64,000 nt of DNA from Umbelopsis ramanniana AG (lineage: Eukaryota > Mucoromycota > Umbelopsidomycetes > Umbelopsidales > Umbelopsidaceae). Shown in pieces: positions 34,578 to 46,386 of the stretch. The notes beneath the pieces were generated by a model that was not told the DNA's origin, made no database searches, and saw only the letters and a program-made list of their open reading frames with translations. Position 1 is the first letter of the stretch; every line of letters begins with the position of its first letter. The stretch is from assembly GCF_025399195.1 (NCBI RefSeq), contig NW_026252091.1, positions 434,001 to 498,000 on the forward strand. The letters are read 5' to 3'. Made by a program: the position numbers and the translations under genes.

Positions 34578-36150
34578 CTAAAAGTACACTTGCACAGCTT
34601 GCGCTGCGCTTGATTCGGAAGGACAATATGGACACTTAAATCTTGCACTGTTTCTTTTGTTGTTAACATTGAGCAAGCAGCATTAGTACACATCCGTTGC
34701 TTCGTAACTGCAAGCATACATATCTTACCTGCTACTTTTGCTTAGCCTGGTCAAACTTTCTTTACATATAACATGTCCACAGGGCATCATCATTGGAGGA
34801 TTCAAAGCTGTAGCTTGTTCCTTGCTAACTGGACAAGCAAAGACAGAGTGAAATCGTAAATCATCTGGCAGGGGAATTTCGACGGGAAGCTCATCCTGCT
34901 GACTCCACTCTGTCCTTCTTGTGTTCATAATGGTGACCACCTTGATGATGGTGGGTAGCGCCATTGTCCCTACTAAAACACTGCAGAAGGAAATTCAAAA
35001 AGTTACAACACGTTTAAGCTTGTCAATTCACAGCGCTTATCACCGATATTACCTTATGTACAATGGACTATCCGCGCTCATATTCAACAAGGCACAAAAA
35101 TCACGTTGGAATGTGTTTCGAATGCCCGACCAATCCTGCTCTGATATTAAATCTGCATACGGTGACTGAGACAACTTGTTGTGGTATATTAATGAAGTCA
35201 TCAGTCTCCGAATTTCTGCAAGCGATTAGACATTTTTCAGTTGACTAGGCGGGTGATATTTTGAATGATAAGGTGTCCTTACCTGGCAAATGCCGGTCTG
35301 CAAACTCGTCAAAATGGGTGCGTCCATAGTACAAGGCTTCCATACTGCTGGATTCGAGAAGCTTGATAAATCGCAATCGATGCAACTGGAATGCAAGGCT
35401 GCTTCCACGCTTATTCAACTCCTCGTGATGCTCTGATGCCCACCTTGATCAGCAATATCGTTAGAAATGGAATATTTTACCCATATAAACTGAAGGTGTC
35501 AATTTACATACTTGATTGCACTTTCTGTCTTTCCTTCCTCCAACTCCTGAATTATATCATACATTTCCTTGAATTTGAACTTGAGTTCCGTTGCCGATGA
35601 GCCAATCTCTTCGTCGTTGGCCATACCAGCCTCCTTAATAAAGCTTTCGCTCAATTGAAATTGGCCTTGCCGAATGAAATGCAATGCGACCGCACGGTCC
35701 AATACGTGCTCTTTCCCAGAAAATGCTGTTGGATCAGATGCTATCGTTGGGTCTTGCTTGAATGTCTATGCGTGATAAAAGATATACATGAGTCCATTAT
35801 CTGCTGACCAATTGTGTAGAGATAGGTGACTGTATAGTAACCTTTTCTATGGCTTTTCCGTATTTACTGACAGCACCTGAGTAATCTTTGAGCTCTTTCT
35901 GAAAGTTCTGCGCTTTACTCTTTTGCTGCATCAGCACTAACGACTCTTTCCAGTTTGAAGGATCTGAAGTGCCGTCGGGTTAGTTTCCTGAATGTAGCGA
36001 CAAGAAAATAGTGATGTGATTACCATTTTCAAGGTTTTTCTTTGCTTCTTGTAACACTTCCTTGAGTCTGTCTAACCTAGAGGGTATAACATTGTTCAAT
36101 TGCTGTTGTTTTTCCAACAAGACATTGTACTGTGACGTTAAAGCATCCAT
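34578..36150 (-). CDS. RMND5: GID/CTLH complex RING E3 subunit (Rmd5/Gid2, RMND5)
   Basis: Catalytic RING partner in the GID/CTLH ubiquitin ligase that marks gluconeogenic enzymes and other targets for degradation. Exons: 36150-36024, 35963-35842, 35765-35512, 35443-35283, 35215-35053, 34980-34729, 34641-34578; 380 residues (human RMND5A 391). LisH/CTLH helices run from about residue 85 ([17 protein letters not shown]) to 210 ([13 protein letters not shown]). The degenerate RING at the C-terminus shows [28 protein letters not shown] and, in the last short exon, KCPYCPSE, ending VYF. An in-frame ATG at 36222 would add 24 residues; 36150 is preferred because it starts the predicted helical region. 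Confidence 0.93.
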
Positions 36151-36335
36151 TAGGCAATCCAGTACCAAGGGTGAAAAAGCTCCGACTGGGGGGCATGGCG
36201 CCAAGGTGATGAGGTCCCACAAACCTCGGCAGCCAAGAGAATTTCACAGTCCAAAATTTGCTTTTAAAAACGAGCACCAATTTTTCTGCCACAGCGAATT
36301 ATTGTTCACCACAAAATATATACCAGTAAAAAAAT

Positions 36336-37737
36336 ATGGACGAGAAGACTCCTATCCTTCCACCTCCAGCGGTCTCTAACTGCCAATGCCGCTGCCGGTC
36401 AGATAATAAGAAGAAGCGTGTATTTAAGAGAACTGTCTTATTTCTAGTTGGCCTTTTCGCTCTACATGTATTTTCCCACCGTTTCCAGGTACTTAATTTT
36501 GTTACTCACATTCGCGATATGGCTCGAATTGTTTATTGACATCTTACGTAGTCGTTCAGATCTGACTGGCATAACGGTGTTGTATCCCAGCAATGTCATA
36601 ATGGCGAATTACCTATCCAATGGGAAGGCAAAACCAGCTACGATGTTGACCCAGCAAAGTTTCCCAATCTAAGCGTATTGCAAAATGGATCCATTACTGT
36701 ATGTAAAATTTCAGTCATCAACAGAGACTATGATGAACAACCCTTCGTTGCTAACGATTACATTTGATGTATAGGGTGGCTTTGTGAAAACATTCACTCA
36801 ATCAGATGACGATTTGGCGCATATCAATGTCAATATCCACTTTAGCGAAGACTATCTACAAGACCAAATTAATATCATAATCGATGATAGCGAAAATGGA
36901 TATAACTTCACTGTAGAAACACCAAAACACCTCCACCGAGAATGTATCAATGTTGAGATTACTATCGCGCTCCCAAACTCTGCTCAGTTCAACAACCTGG
37001 CGATTACCACAATTAACTCCAAAATCGAACTCATGGATGATATTTTAACGCAAGAGTCAATCTCGCTTCAGACTGTAAATGGCGGCATACATGCTGAGGT
37101 AAGACAACTGATGATAAAGATAAGACAGGGCTCGGCGAACACAAACTAACAGGTTGCGTAGTATGTAAAGACAATTGAACTTGTGGCCAATACAGTCAAT
37201 GGCCGTATTTCAATCGAGGTAAGCTTAATGCTCTTTAATTCATAACATATTTATAACAATTCTAAACCAAAATTACATCAACTAGAAGGCTGAAGCTCAA
37301 ACTGTTATGTTCCACTCTGTCAATGGAGCCATCCATGCCAACGTGGATGCAGAAAAAATTAGCACCGAGACTATCAACGGTAGTATTCACCTGGAAAACA
37401 TCGGTGACCGTACAGCTGTTGCAATTAACACCCAGACTGTAAATGGATCCACATATGTTAGCGCAGTAAGTTTAAACAGAATTTCTTTACCTATGTCCTC
37501 ACATTTCAGCTGTTAATCACTTCACCACTTTCTTTGCAGCCCAAAAACTTTGAAGGTGCATTTTCCTTAAAGACCATCCTAGGCAAGCCAGAAGTTTTCT
37601 CCCAGTCAGAGTCTGACAAGCTCCATATTGAAAAGGCTGGTCGCAGTGCTATTGAAGGGTACTATGACAGCCGAGTTGAGAACTCTTATATCTCTTCGGA
37701 AACCCGTCTGGGTTCTATCACTCTGAAGTTCGACTAA
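36336..37737 (+). CDS. Type II membrane protein with DUF4097-like beta repeats
   Basis: Function unknown. Exons: 36336-36488, 36552-36698, 36775-37098, 37162-37218, 37286-37465, 37540-37737, all phase 0; 352 residues. Residues 1-30 are cytosolic with a Cys-rich NCQCRC patch and a basic KKKR stop signal, then one hydrophobic helix at about 31-48 (TVLFLVGLFALHVF). The rest should lie outside the cytosol. A motif T-[VI]-N-G recurs about every 20 residues (TVNGGIHAE, NTVNGRISIE, SVNGAIHAN, TINGSIHLEN, TVNGSTYVS), the pattern of DUF4097 beta-solenoid proteins known mostly from bacteria and also found in fungi. Several motif units begin or end at intron borders. An unusual PKNFEGAFSLKT block follows near the end. 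A surface or vacuolar-lumen role is possible; nothing proves it. Confidence 0.8.
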
Positions 37738-37921
37738 TGCTATGTTATCCATTATTGAGCTCTGTATAAATAAAAATTATATGCCTCTTTGCCAAAATCC
37801 CCCAAAATATTGCTGCTTTAAAAGTGTGACAGGGAAAATGCTGGCATGGAGAATTCAAGTCACGCTTTGGGAACGCGCGTGCAGTATTCAGCGCCGAGCG
37901 ACCTTTTACTCTGAAATCAAA

Positions 37922-40145
37922 ATGGTGAAAGTATCTGTGAAATGGAGCGGCAAGAAGTTTGATGACCTCGACCTTGGTGAGTAAAACCATTACTGATCAA
38001 GATTTCAAGCAGCATGGCCGCTAAGACCGTTTACTTTAGATACTTCAGAGTCCCCCGAGCTCTTTAAAAATCAGATCTATTCATTGACTGGCGTCCCTCC
38101 CGAGAGACAAAAGATCATGATCAAAGGAGGCATTATGAAGGTACATCAAGATAAAGAATCGATTTTGTATGAATGTCAACTAAACGTGAGACCTTCAACA
38201 ATGGTAGGACGACACTGATTTGAGCAAGCTGAATGTCAAAGAGGTACACAGGCACAGAATGCCTTTTCTGCTAGAAGTACAACCCGCAACGCCCAAACGC
38301 TAATCATTTAAGTCTGAATTTAGGGCCACACCTTCATGATGATGGGAACTGCTGGAGAGCTACCTAAAGCTCCTCCCAAGCCTGTTGTATTCTTGGAAGA
38401 CATGAGTGACAAGCAACTGGCACAAGCAGTAAGTACAGTCATGACAGAGCGAAACTTGGTGGCAAATTTTACTTATTCTTACTGCCATACACTATTCAGC
38501 TTGATATCCCTGCCGGTCTGGAAAATCTAGGCAATACTTGCTACATGGTAGGCACACTTACTAAGCCGTCGATTTGCTACTGGCAGCAACTGATGTTTTA
38601 ACCTCCGTCTAGAATGCTACTTTGCAATCTTTGCGAGTAATGCCAGAGCTACACACTGCTCTCGATAGGTTGGTTGTCGCCGTGTTTAGGACACCATGTA
38701 TTGATATTTTCTAACAAATCACCACCGTAGATATCAAGGCGGTATAACTGGGATGGATGCAAGGGGTAACTTAACAGCTAGCTTGAGGGATTTGTACAAA
38801 CAATTAAGCAGCACTACCGAAGGATTTCCACCTCTGATATTTTGGCAGGTAAATGGTTGAGCTAGGCACTGTGCTGGATTTTGGATGGATGGTATTTAAT
38901 CAACTCTATGGCTATCTTCCAGATGCTTCGCCAGGCATTTCCACAATTTTCTCAGTCCGGAGCTGGTGGAATGCCTATGCAACAGGATGCTGAGGAATGC
39001 TGGGGTGAATTGATCTCGGTCCTCAAATCGAAGCTACCCGCCGATTCTGCTTCAAATCAGACGTTTGTCGAACAGTACATGACCGGTCGATTGACTAGCG
39101 AGTAAGCCAAATTTTCTGACGTAATTTCGGGTTTCTTGGTTTTGATCACTAATGCTTTTGATTAGACTGAAATGTATTGAAGCGCCTGAGGAACAACCAG
39201 TCATAGATACAGAAACCTTCAGCAAGTTAGACTGCCATATTTCCATATGTAAGGGAGGAGACTGCAGTTAAAACTTGATTGTCCTTTTTTTTTTTGCTAA
39301 CTTTTGATGTGTTGCCAGCTACCAATTTCATGCAAAATGGTATTCAGGATGTAAGTAATTTTATACACTTCTCAATCATACCGCGATACAATCAGCTAAG
39401 TGTTGAATTCCGATTAGTCGTTGAAGCAAGATATTGAGAAGCACTCGGCCACATTGGATCGCACAGCTCAATACCAGAAAATCTCAAAGGTTAGTCGGCT
39501 TCCGCAATACCTGGTGGTCCACTTCATTCGTTTCTTCTGGAAACCATCTGAGCGAGTCAGGGCAAAAATTTTGCGAAAAGTCAAGTTCCCACTTGACTGG
39601 GATGCAACCGAATTATGTACACCAGAACTACAGAACAAGTATAGCAAAATCAAGGAAAAACTCCGAGAGGTAGACGACAAAAAGCTAGAGCAAGAACGAG
39701 AGCGTAAGAAGAGGAAAACTCAAGAGGACGATCTTGCTGAAGAAAAAACTGATAATACTGCTACGGCCAGCACGTCGATGGACGTCGATACTAGCTCACA
39801 AAAAGTTGATTGGAATGAATTTATTGACCAAGGTCTGAAAAACGACGTTGGTGCAAATGTAACAGGACAATATGAATTATGCTCTGTTCTCACTCACGTT
39901 GGCCGATCTGCTGACTCAGGTAAAGATATAGTCTCGTTTGGTTGAACAATATCGATTGCTTCGCTAACGTCCATTTGTATCCAGGACATTATATTAGCTG
40001 GGTTAAGAAGGGAGGCAGCGAGTGGCTCAAGTATGATGATGATAAAGTGTCGATCGTCAAAGAGGAAGATATTCAAAAACTAGATGGCGGTGGTGACTGG
40101 CCCATGGCTTACATTGTGCTTTACCGCGCAAAGAAGTTGGATTAA
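37922..40145 (+). CDS. UBP6: Proteasome-associated deubiquitinase Ubp6/USP14
   Basis: Cysteine protease that removes ubiquitin at the 26S proteasome. Exons: 37922-37976, 38040-38140, 38208-38243, 38324-38428, 38500-38547, 38613-38668, 38731-38848, 38923-39101, 39166-39248, 39319-39350, 39418-39919, 39985-40145; 491 residues (human 494). An N-terminal ubiquitin-like domain (about 1-75) begins VKVSVKWSGKKFDDLDL and binds Rpn1. The catalytic Cys lies in ENLGNTCYMNATLQSL, the Asp/Glu-rich QQDAEECW block follows, and the His box is SGHYISWVKKGGSEWLKYDDDKV. A charged insertion rich in Lys/Glu (about 365-400) precedes the last part. The split of the Cys box by intron 5 right after CYM supports the model. 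AATAAA at 40179. Confidence 0.95.
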
Positions 40146-40178
40146 AAAAAAAAATTACTACTTTTTTCCCTTTCGTGA

Positions 40179-40184
40179 AATAAA
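40179..40184 (+). terminator. Poly(A) signal of UBP6
   Basis: AATAAA 33 bp after the stop codon, only 71 bp before the next gene's start, so the two transcription units are tightly packed. Confidence 0.5.
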
Positions 40185-40254
40185 AATTTCACAATTACAT
40201 GACTGAACCAAAAACGCGTCTTATTCCCGAAATTGTTCCTTACGTTCATTATTG

Positions 40255-42155
40255 ATGCACCCAAATTCATCTCATCGCCATTCCTCGTTTGACCTTTCTT
40301 TTGAGGAAGGGGTTTCCTTTCTAGAAACAGAGAGAGAAACCCTCAAACACGATGCTAAAGCAAGTGAACCTCACTGGTTATTTGACCAACCTGATCCCAT
40401 TGGCGACGAATTCCTACCAAACAGCCCTAGTCAAATCCGCCAACAGCGGGCAACGATAGAACACACCCCTTCCTACGCTCAACAAACATTTACTTCTTCC
40501 ATTGCCAGTTCTAAACGCCAAAGTACCGGTTACATTTCTCCACTTTTAGAGAAATCAGCCCCACTAGCCTCGCCTGCTCGAAGGACGTTAGCAACCCCAC
40601 TCAAGCTGCACAGCAATTATTCCAGCAAAACATATACTCCTGTATCTGGATTGGTAAGTTGAAGCTGTTTGTATGGATTTTCTTTATGCGGCATCTTCAT
40701 TGACTTTTATCGATCTCCCTTTACTATCAGAAACGAAAGCGCTCGCTGGCGAGCTCACCTTACGAATCAACCACCCAAACAAACGCCTTGGAAGAAATTG
40801 TTGAAAATGCCATTTCGTCTGAAGAACCTTTCGTCCCATTATCAGAAAGGTTGAGAAGGTATGAAGAGGAGGTGGAGGAAAAGTCGTCTACGGGACAATC
40901 CCCTGACAGGAGAAGCATCGCATCACCCCATGCTCTAAAGCCAAGCCCCAAGGTATGCTTTTAATATGAGCCTTCTACTACAGCAGTCGATCATAGTAGT
41001 CAATACAATTGATTAAACATACGATCTATATAGGGACAGAATGGAACTGATTTGACACTTCATAACCCTCGCTCGCCTTCCACAAGAGACGCGAGGGCTT
41101 CTGTGAATAGATCTTCTGAATATGAGACAGATTTGCTATCTAAACTTTCTCCATACAATGTAAGTGAAGTATATGATACCTTATGCTTGGTTACCGCAAA
41201 CTAATTTATTAATGGTGGCTATATAGCACTCTGATTCGTTTAAAAAGATTCGTTATGATCATACTGACGATGCTTTGTCGTTTAAGCACGATGTTCAGCC
41301 TGAAGCTGATTTAGCGGTGCCTGGAGAATCAACTTCTATTGAAAATTGGTCTCACACCTCACCAGCAGATATCGGAACGAGACAACTTCGCGTCATTGAC
41401 GACCTCCCACCAATGCCTGATATCCAACCTAGACGAAGTACAATGAGCAAGCGTTCTCACTCGCAGGTAAATGATGAGATTGCCAGGTGTCAATACTTCA
41501 ATTCCAACTTTGCTCATGATACGGTATTATTATAGGTATCGCGTCCTCAGCCGTTATCGCGAACCATTCCACAGCCATTCACCTTTGCAACTGATGTACG
41601 AGGAGAGCAACATCAACGGCAATTTCAAGAAAAACTGCGACAATGGAAGGACCGAGAAGAGGAAGCACATCGATTCAAGCCAGCGGGCCCACCCCCCAGA
41701 TTTGATCGACCCTTCCAAGTCAAGAGGTCGACCAAACCACTTACCGATGCACAAAACATGGTGTTCCATAGCGAAATACGATCATTAGAACGGAAAATGG
41801 CGGAAGATGAGCGAAGAATCCAACGTCAGCTTAATAAAGCAACGAGTCGAAAGAGAAGACGGGTAACAAGCATGGTAAGAATAAGATCGCCATGAATTTG
41901 AGCAAACAAAGGTTGCTAACCATATAATAGGCTGACAGTGATGTGGGTTTGCCAAAACCAATAGCCAATCAGAGAGTAAATTCACCAGCACCTGGGCGCC
42001 GACCGACTCGTGAACTGACTATACCCAAATCACCCAACTTCAGCTTGAGTCGAAGTGAACGGAAAGCTTTGCGTGAGGGCCATAGTCATCTAGAGACAAG
42101 TGACATTCGTAGGTGGTCTGAAAGCGTTAGTGGTTTAGCCAACCCAAGAAAATAA
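40255..42155 (+). CDS. TPX2-like spindle protein
   Basis: Putative microtubule-associated protein. Exons: 40255-40653, 40731-40952, 41034-41159, 41227-41466, 41536-41874, 41931-42155, all phase 0; 516 residues. Most of the chain is disordered, Ser/Pro-rich and basic. A TPX2-type motif lies in exon 5 (about residues 333-400): PQPFTFATDVRGEQHQRQ, then QWKDREEEAHRFKPAGPPP and KRSTKPLT, the order seen in vertebrate and plant TPX2/WDL repeats, where such segments bind and nucleate microtubules. Basic clusters (KRKRS, RKRRR) could serve as nuclear import signals, a known control point of TPX2 through importin and Ran. No Aurora-binding N-terminus was recognised. The domain call is by eye; the rest of the protein is unassigned. 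Confidence 0.7.
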
Positions 42156-42678
42156 TGGTCTTTTCACCGCTCACGGGTAGAACTTTAGAGAACGCTCGAT
42201 TCCAAGTTATTTAGAGCAGTCTGAACGTTGTGGCGGATTAGTGTTAGATGCATCTCATCGTCTCGTCATAGCCGATTGGGCTAGTAACAAGCTTGCATAC
42301 AATGTCCCCTAGTCAGGTATAGCATACCTCATTCGGCAATTTAACGCAATCATAATAAATACAGCGTTTCGTTAATACACACAAGTATACGTCTTTTGAA
42401 CTTACTGCGTGTTAAAGATATCCATGGACATACAGGTGGGAATACGAGAGTAAAGTGGTGTCTGTGGTATACAATGTCTTTATTCCAGTCAAGACAAAGC
42501 AGCGGGAAAAGTCTTATACTATCGATGTATCAAATTCAATATAGAAAAAAAAAGGGGGGTGGGTGTGAACGAATAAAGAAAACTACTAATGGGTAGGCAG
42601 ACTTGCATGAAAGAAAAAAACTACAGTCCACCACGTATCTAAGCATTACTTCAACAAGGCGAGTTGAAAGGGATGTCT
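42156..42678. other. Convergent 3' region TPX2-like gene / KES1
   Basis: 523 bp between two converging genes, with A-rich and G-rich stretches near 42545-42565. No gene recognised. Confidence 0.6.
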
Positions 42679-44212
42679 TCATTTGTTGACACTGTATTCT
42701 TTGAAAACCCAGCTGAAGCCATCTTGCTCTTGGTACTTATACTTGCTGTTGGCGCAAATTTGAGCATTAAGCTCACCATAAACGCTATCACCGTCGACCT
42801 TTACGAAATGTTCTGGGTTCCATTCCTCGCCAGATTCTTCTCTCTCCTTACGCTCAGTTCGCTTTTGATTCTCAATAAGAGACTTCTCAGTGGAGGCGGC
42901 AGCGTAATCGCCGGTCTTAAGGGCGTCCGATACCTTGGCCCACAAGGCACGAGATTCAAGAGGACCTTGCTTTTCTAATGGCTCCACATTGGGAGTAGGA
43001 CGCTCAAGAGCAGTCAAGTCAAGGAAATCGTCAGCATATTGCTTGTGCTTAGTGATGGTTGACTTGGCAGTCCATTGACCCTCGAGAATGGTAGGTCCGC
43101 TCAATGACTCATGGGAGACGGTAGCCTTGAAGTGATGAAGCTCGCCAGAGATCCAGCCCTTGGTACTGTAATCCACTTGGGCGAAGAAACCAGTGGAAGA
43201 CTGAACGTACGAAGTACCATAAAGCTCAACGTAAGGTGCAGCATACCAGATACCGTTGACAGACAATGAAGGAAGAGTGAAGAGATAAGTCTCATCATTG
43301 CGGTTCTTCAAGTGAATGACACAGTGGCCAACTTGGTCGACCAGCATCTGAGTTCCAGAGAACCGAGTCTTTTGTCCATCATGACCATTCAAATACACGC
43401 CAGACTTCTTGTTCTCAACAAAGAAACCTGAAATCGGGGGATGATGTGAGACTTGTTCACAGACAATTCTAGTCTCATCGTCCCAAGCACAGTAGAACTG
43501 TTCTCCAAGAACAGGGTTGAAAGGCTTCTTCTCCCATTCTCCCTTGGGGACTCTGCTAGCAAACGAGCCATTCAAAGCTGAAATGTACCACTTCATGGCA
43601 GCATAGAACCGATCTTCAGCAGTTTCAGGCTCTGTAATAGCATTGAAGCTGTAACCAGAGAAAAAAAATTACTGATAAGCAACTGAACAGATCGACTGGG
43701 GAATTATTGACACAACACTTACAGCTCAGGTTGATCAATCCAGAAAGCTCTATAAAGGCAAGTGTGTAACAAACGTCACTTGGTTAGTTCAAAACGTAAC
43801 GTCGGATAGGGAGACTACAAGGTCATGATTACAAGTCAGCAGGTTTCAAGTTGACTTCTTGTGGCGTTTATAACATACACATACTGGAATTTTTTAAGCT
43901 TTTGCTGACTGCCCCAACAGAAGGATGAAAGAACAAGATGGGGTATGCCAACATGGTTTTGTTGCGAATTGGAAGAGGCGAGATGGCCTGCATGTCGATG
44001 CTTCTTTGCATGTGGGCCGAATTCCATGGTATTGAATAGTAAAAGAAATGGCTAACTTACGAGTACTCAAGCAAAGAGATCGGGGCCAAGAGGAAGGACG
44101 GGCATGTCAGATTGGACAAATCACCGGTGAAAGAAGCCAATGTCTTTAAGAAAGAAGAAAAGCTTCCCTGTTGATCAGCCGGAACAGAGTCGAGGACTGG
44201 CTCAGAAGACAT
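42679..44212 (-). CDS. KES1: Oxysterol-binding protein of the Kes1/Osh4 type
   Basis: Cytosolic sterol/PI4P exchange protein acting between ER and Golgi. Exons: 44212-44061, 43749-43723, 43648-42679; 382 residues. Short ORP without PH domain. The beta-barrel lid region is at the start (SFLKTLASFTGDLSNL and CPSFLLAPISLLEY), followed by AFWIDQPELFNAI across two introns. The family fingerprint EQVSHHPPISGF carries the two His that hold the PI4P phosphates; KPFNPVLGEQF precedes it. The C-terminal third is charged (KRTERKEREESGEEW). The first intron is long (311 nt) and the second exon only 27 nt, but both are needed to join the conserved block. Divergent from the epoxide hydrolase gene, with a TCACGTGA in the shared promoter. 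Confidence 0.94.
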
Positions 44213-44321
44213 GGTAGTTGATTCAGAAAAAAATACAAAGCGTAAAGGAAAAAGCCGTACCTGGCCAGCTAAAGCACGTTTCTTTTTGCTTTGCACTACC
44301 CGCCAGTTCCATTCAACCGTA

Positions 44322-44329
44322 TCACGTGA
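44322..44329. promoter_or_regulatory. TCACGTGA box in the KES1 / epoxide hydrolase promoter
   Basis: Eight-base palindrome, 110 bp before the KES1 start and 129 bp before the start of the divergent gene. bHLH-type binding inferred. Confidence 0.45.
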
Positions 44330-44457
44330 ATCAGGCAGGGCACAACGGATTTGAATGGCCGCTTCGCATTATGCTGTCAGCAGCACCACTGGGGGAAAAA
44401 ACTTTATATGAGTCGTCGTCGTTGTGCTTAAGCTCTCCATTCTTCACTTACTTTGCA

Positions 44458-45916
44458 ATGTCGAATGTTGTAGCTACCATTACCCATGGACTGTTTTGGT
44501 CTGTAGCTACTGTCGCTTGTGCCGCAGTATACACTGTCACTATGGTTCCCTTTGTGTGGCGTACTAGAAAGCTCGGGGTCGGTTTGTTCGAGAAAAAGGA
44601 CCGCTCAGCTCGTAAGTTGCCAGTGCATAAAATTGTCCTCGTAGTGTCTCATAATGCTAATGTAAACCTCCTCGATAGTCTACCCGAAGCTTTTTACTGA
44701 AGATGGAGAATTCGGCCGTCATCGATACATTGACCTTGGTGGTGGCAAGAAATTCCATGTTGTCGAGTCGGGCAATACCAACGGACCATTGGTTCTTTTC
44801 TTACATGGGTTTCCACAGGTTCGCAATGGCTTCGGCATTGAACTTTTAAAACCATCACAGTCATTGACAACCTTTCATTAGTGCTGGTATACCTGGAGCA
44901 AACAGTTAAAAGGTCTAAAAGGTGATCAGTATCACCTCGTGGCAATGGATATGGTATGGCTGTGTTGTATATGCATAAAACCCCGCATATAGCATTACGT
45001 TATCGATTGACACTTACTTCGTTAATAGCGAGGGTATGGTGCATCTTACCGCCCGAAGCGCACTGGCTTTGTGATGAAGGAGTTTATATCGGATGTTCGA
45101 GGCTTAATTGAGGCACTACAAAAAGATAAGCCCCAAGAGAGCCGACGGGTAACGCTGGTTTCTCATGACTGGGGAGCGATCGTGGGATGGCATGTTATGG
45201 CAGACTCTTGGAAATTGGAAGCATCTCAGCAAGGATACATTGACAAGGGTATCATCATCAACATAGGTCATCCACTAGTTTCAACAGGAAATTTATTGCA
45301 GCCTTTCCAAAAATACCTATCGTGGCATTGGCTTATCCAGCTCATCACTAAACCCACAGTCACATGGCCCATTATCAAAACTGGCTTTGCTCCTGTACTA
45401 ACCCAGCTGTCCAAAAGCTATTACATTTACATTTTCCAACTACCCACATCGTTCGGCCGCTCATTCTTGTCCATTAGAGATTGGTTCTTTGCCGAACTCG
45501 TTGTGAAAGGTATCAAGAACTCCACTGCTGAAGATGCAGAAATTTACAAAGCCGCTGCTGCCTATGCTACAGTCGATGATCCAACACCTGCAATTGATTA
45601 TGCTATTGAGTATTATCGACGTGGAGCCGCACTAGAAGGATGGAGCCTCAAGAACAAAGCAGATGGAGTGATTGGAATACCTGTGTTGGTACTTTGGGTA
45701 AGTTGCGGTACTAAAGTCGGTTCGCCAATAATAAATGCTAATGGCAATTTTCAGGGAGAACAAGATGTTGCGTTGGACATGAAGATTAATTTGGAGAACA
45801 CCAAGAGCCGGGTTCCTAATGTTGAAATACAAACATATCCTGGTGTGGGCCACTTCTTACCTGAAGAAATTCCAGACGAGCTAAATGAAAAGATTAGGAA
45901 ATTTGCTAGCAAATAA
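44458..45916 (+). CDS. Membrane-anchored epoxide-hydrolase-like alpha/beta hydrolase
   Basis: Exons: 44458-44611, 44679-44818, 44882-44953, 45029-45697, 45755-45916; 398 residues. One hydrophobic helix at about residues 8-32 (ITHGLFWSVATVACAAVY) should anchor it to a membrane, as in EPHX-type enzymes. The oxyanion motif is HGFPQCWYTW, split exactly by intron 2. The nucleophile elbow is VSHDWGAIVGWH with Asp rather than Ser, which is diagnostic of epoxide hydrolases and haloalkane dehalogenases. RGYGASYRP is also typical. The charge-relay His is in YPGVGHFLPEE, and an acidic residue in GEQD may complete the triad. Substrate is unknown; epoxy fatty acids are a common guess. The stop codon overlaps an AATAAA. 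Confidence 0.88.
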
Positions 45917-46386
45917 AAAAAGGGAAAATTTTTCATGGAAGCAAATCGGTTCGCTTGCTTCAATCGCGAAGTATACGCTTGCGCCCGTCCAAAAAATTAC
46001 CAAAAGTTTAAGTTTTCTAATCGCTTTGTTCATCGTACGTGCGCAAGCGCTTGGTGAAATGGCATGACGCAATACACAGTCAACTGATTTGGCAGGTGGT
46101 ATCAACGATGTCAAGAGGAAGCTTCATATAAACTTGACAGCAGTGCTTAATGATGAACAAGCACTGTCATTTAAATAAAATGCGCCGCCAAAACAGACTT
46201 CAGCGGCATAGAGCATCGATCGATCTTGGGAGTGAGTTCTCGATGAGCTCACTTTAAATGAAAATTTTAGAAACGAAAGCGGGAGTTTCGGGAATCATGT
46301 GGTCACAGCAACCATTTTACTGAAAAATACTGGTTTCTCTCCCCTTCACAAGTATTGTTGGCCAACTAATACAAACAAACCTATCT
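45917..46386. other. Intergenic region with a hairpin
   Basis: 470 bp between two plus-strand genes; holds a perfect 8-bp inverted repeat at 46141-46166. No gene recognised. Confidence 0.6.
46141..46166. repeat. Perfect 8-bp inverted repeat
   Basis: CAGTGCTT at 46141-46148 and AAGCACTG at 46159-46166, 10-nt spacer. It could be an RNA stem in the 3' region of the hydrolase gene or a binding site before the next gene. Confidence 0.5.

Noticed and set aside
43836-44027. 63-codon frame inside the first KES1 intron, possible alternative first exon
   Set aside because: It does not join in frame to a family-like N-terminus, whereas exon 1 at 44212 does.
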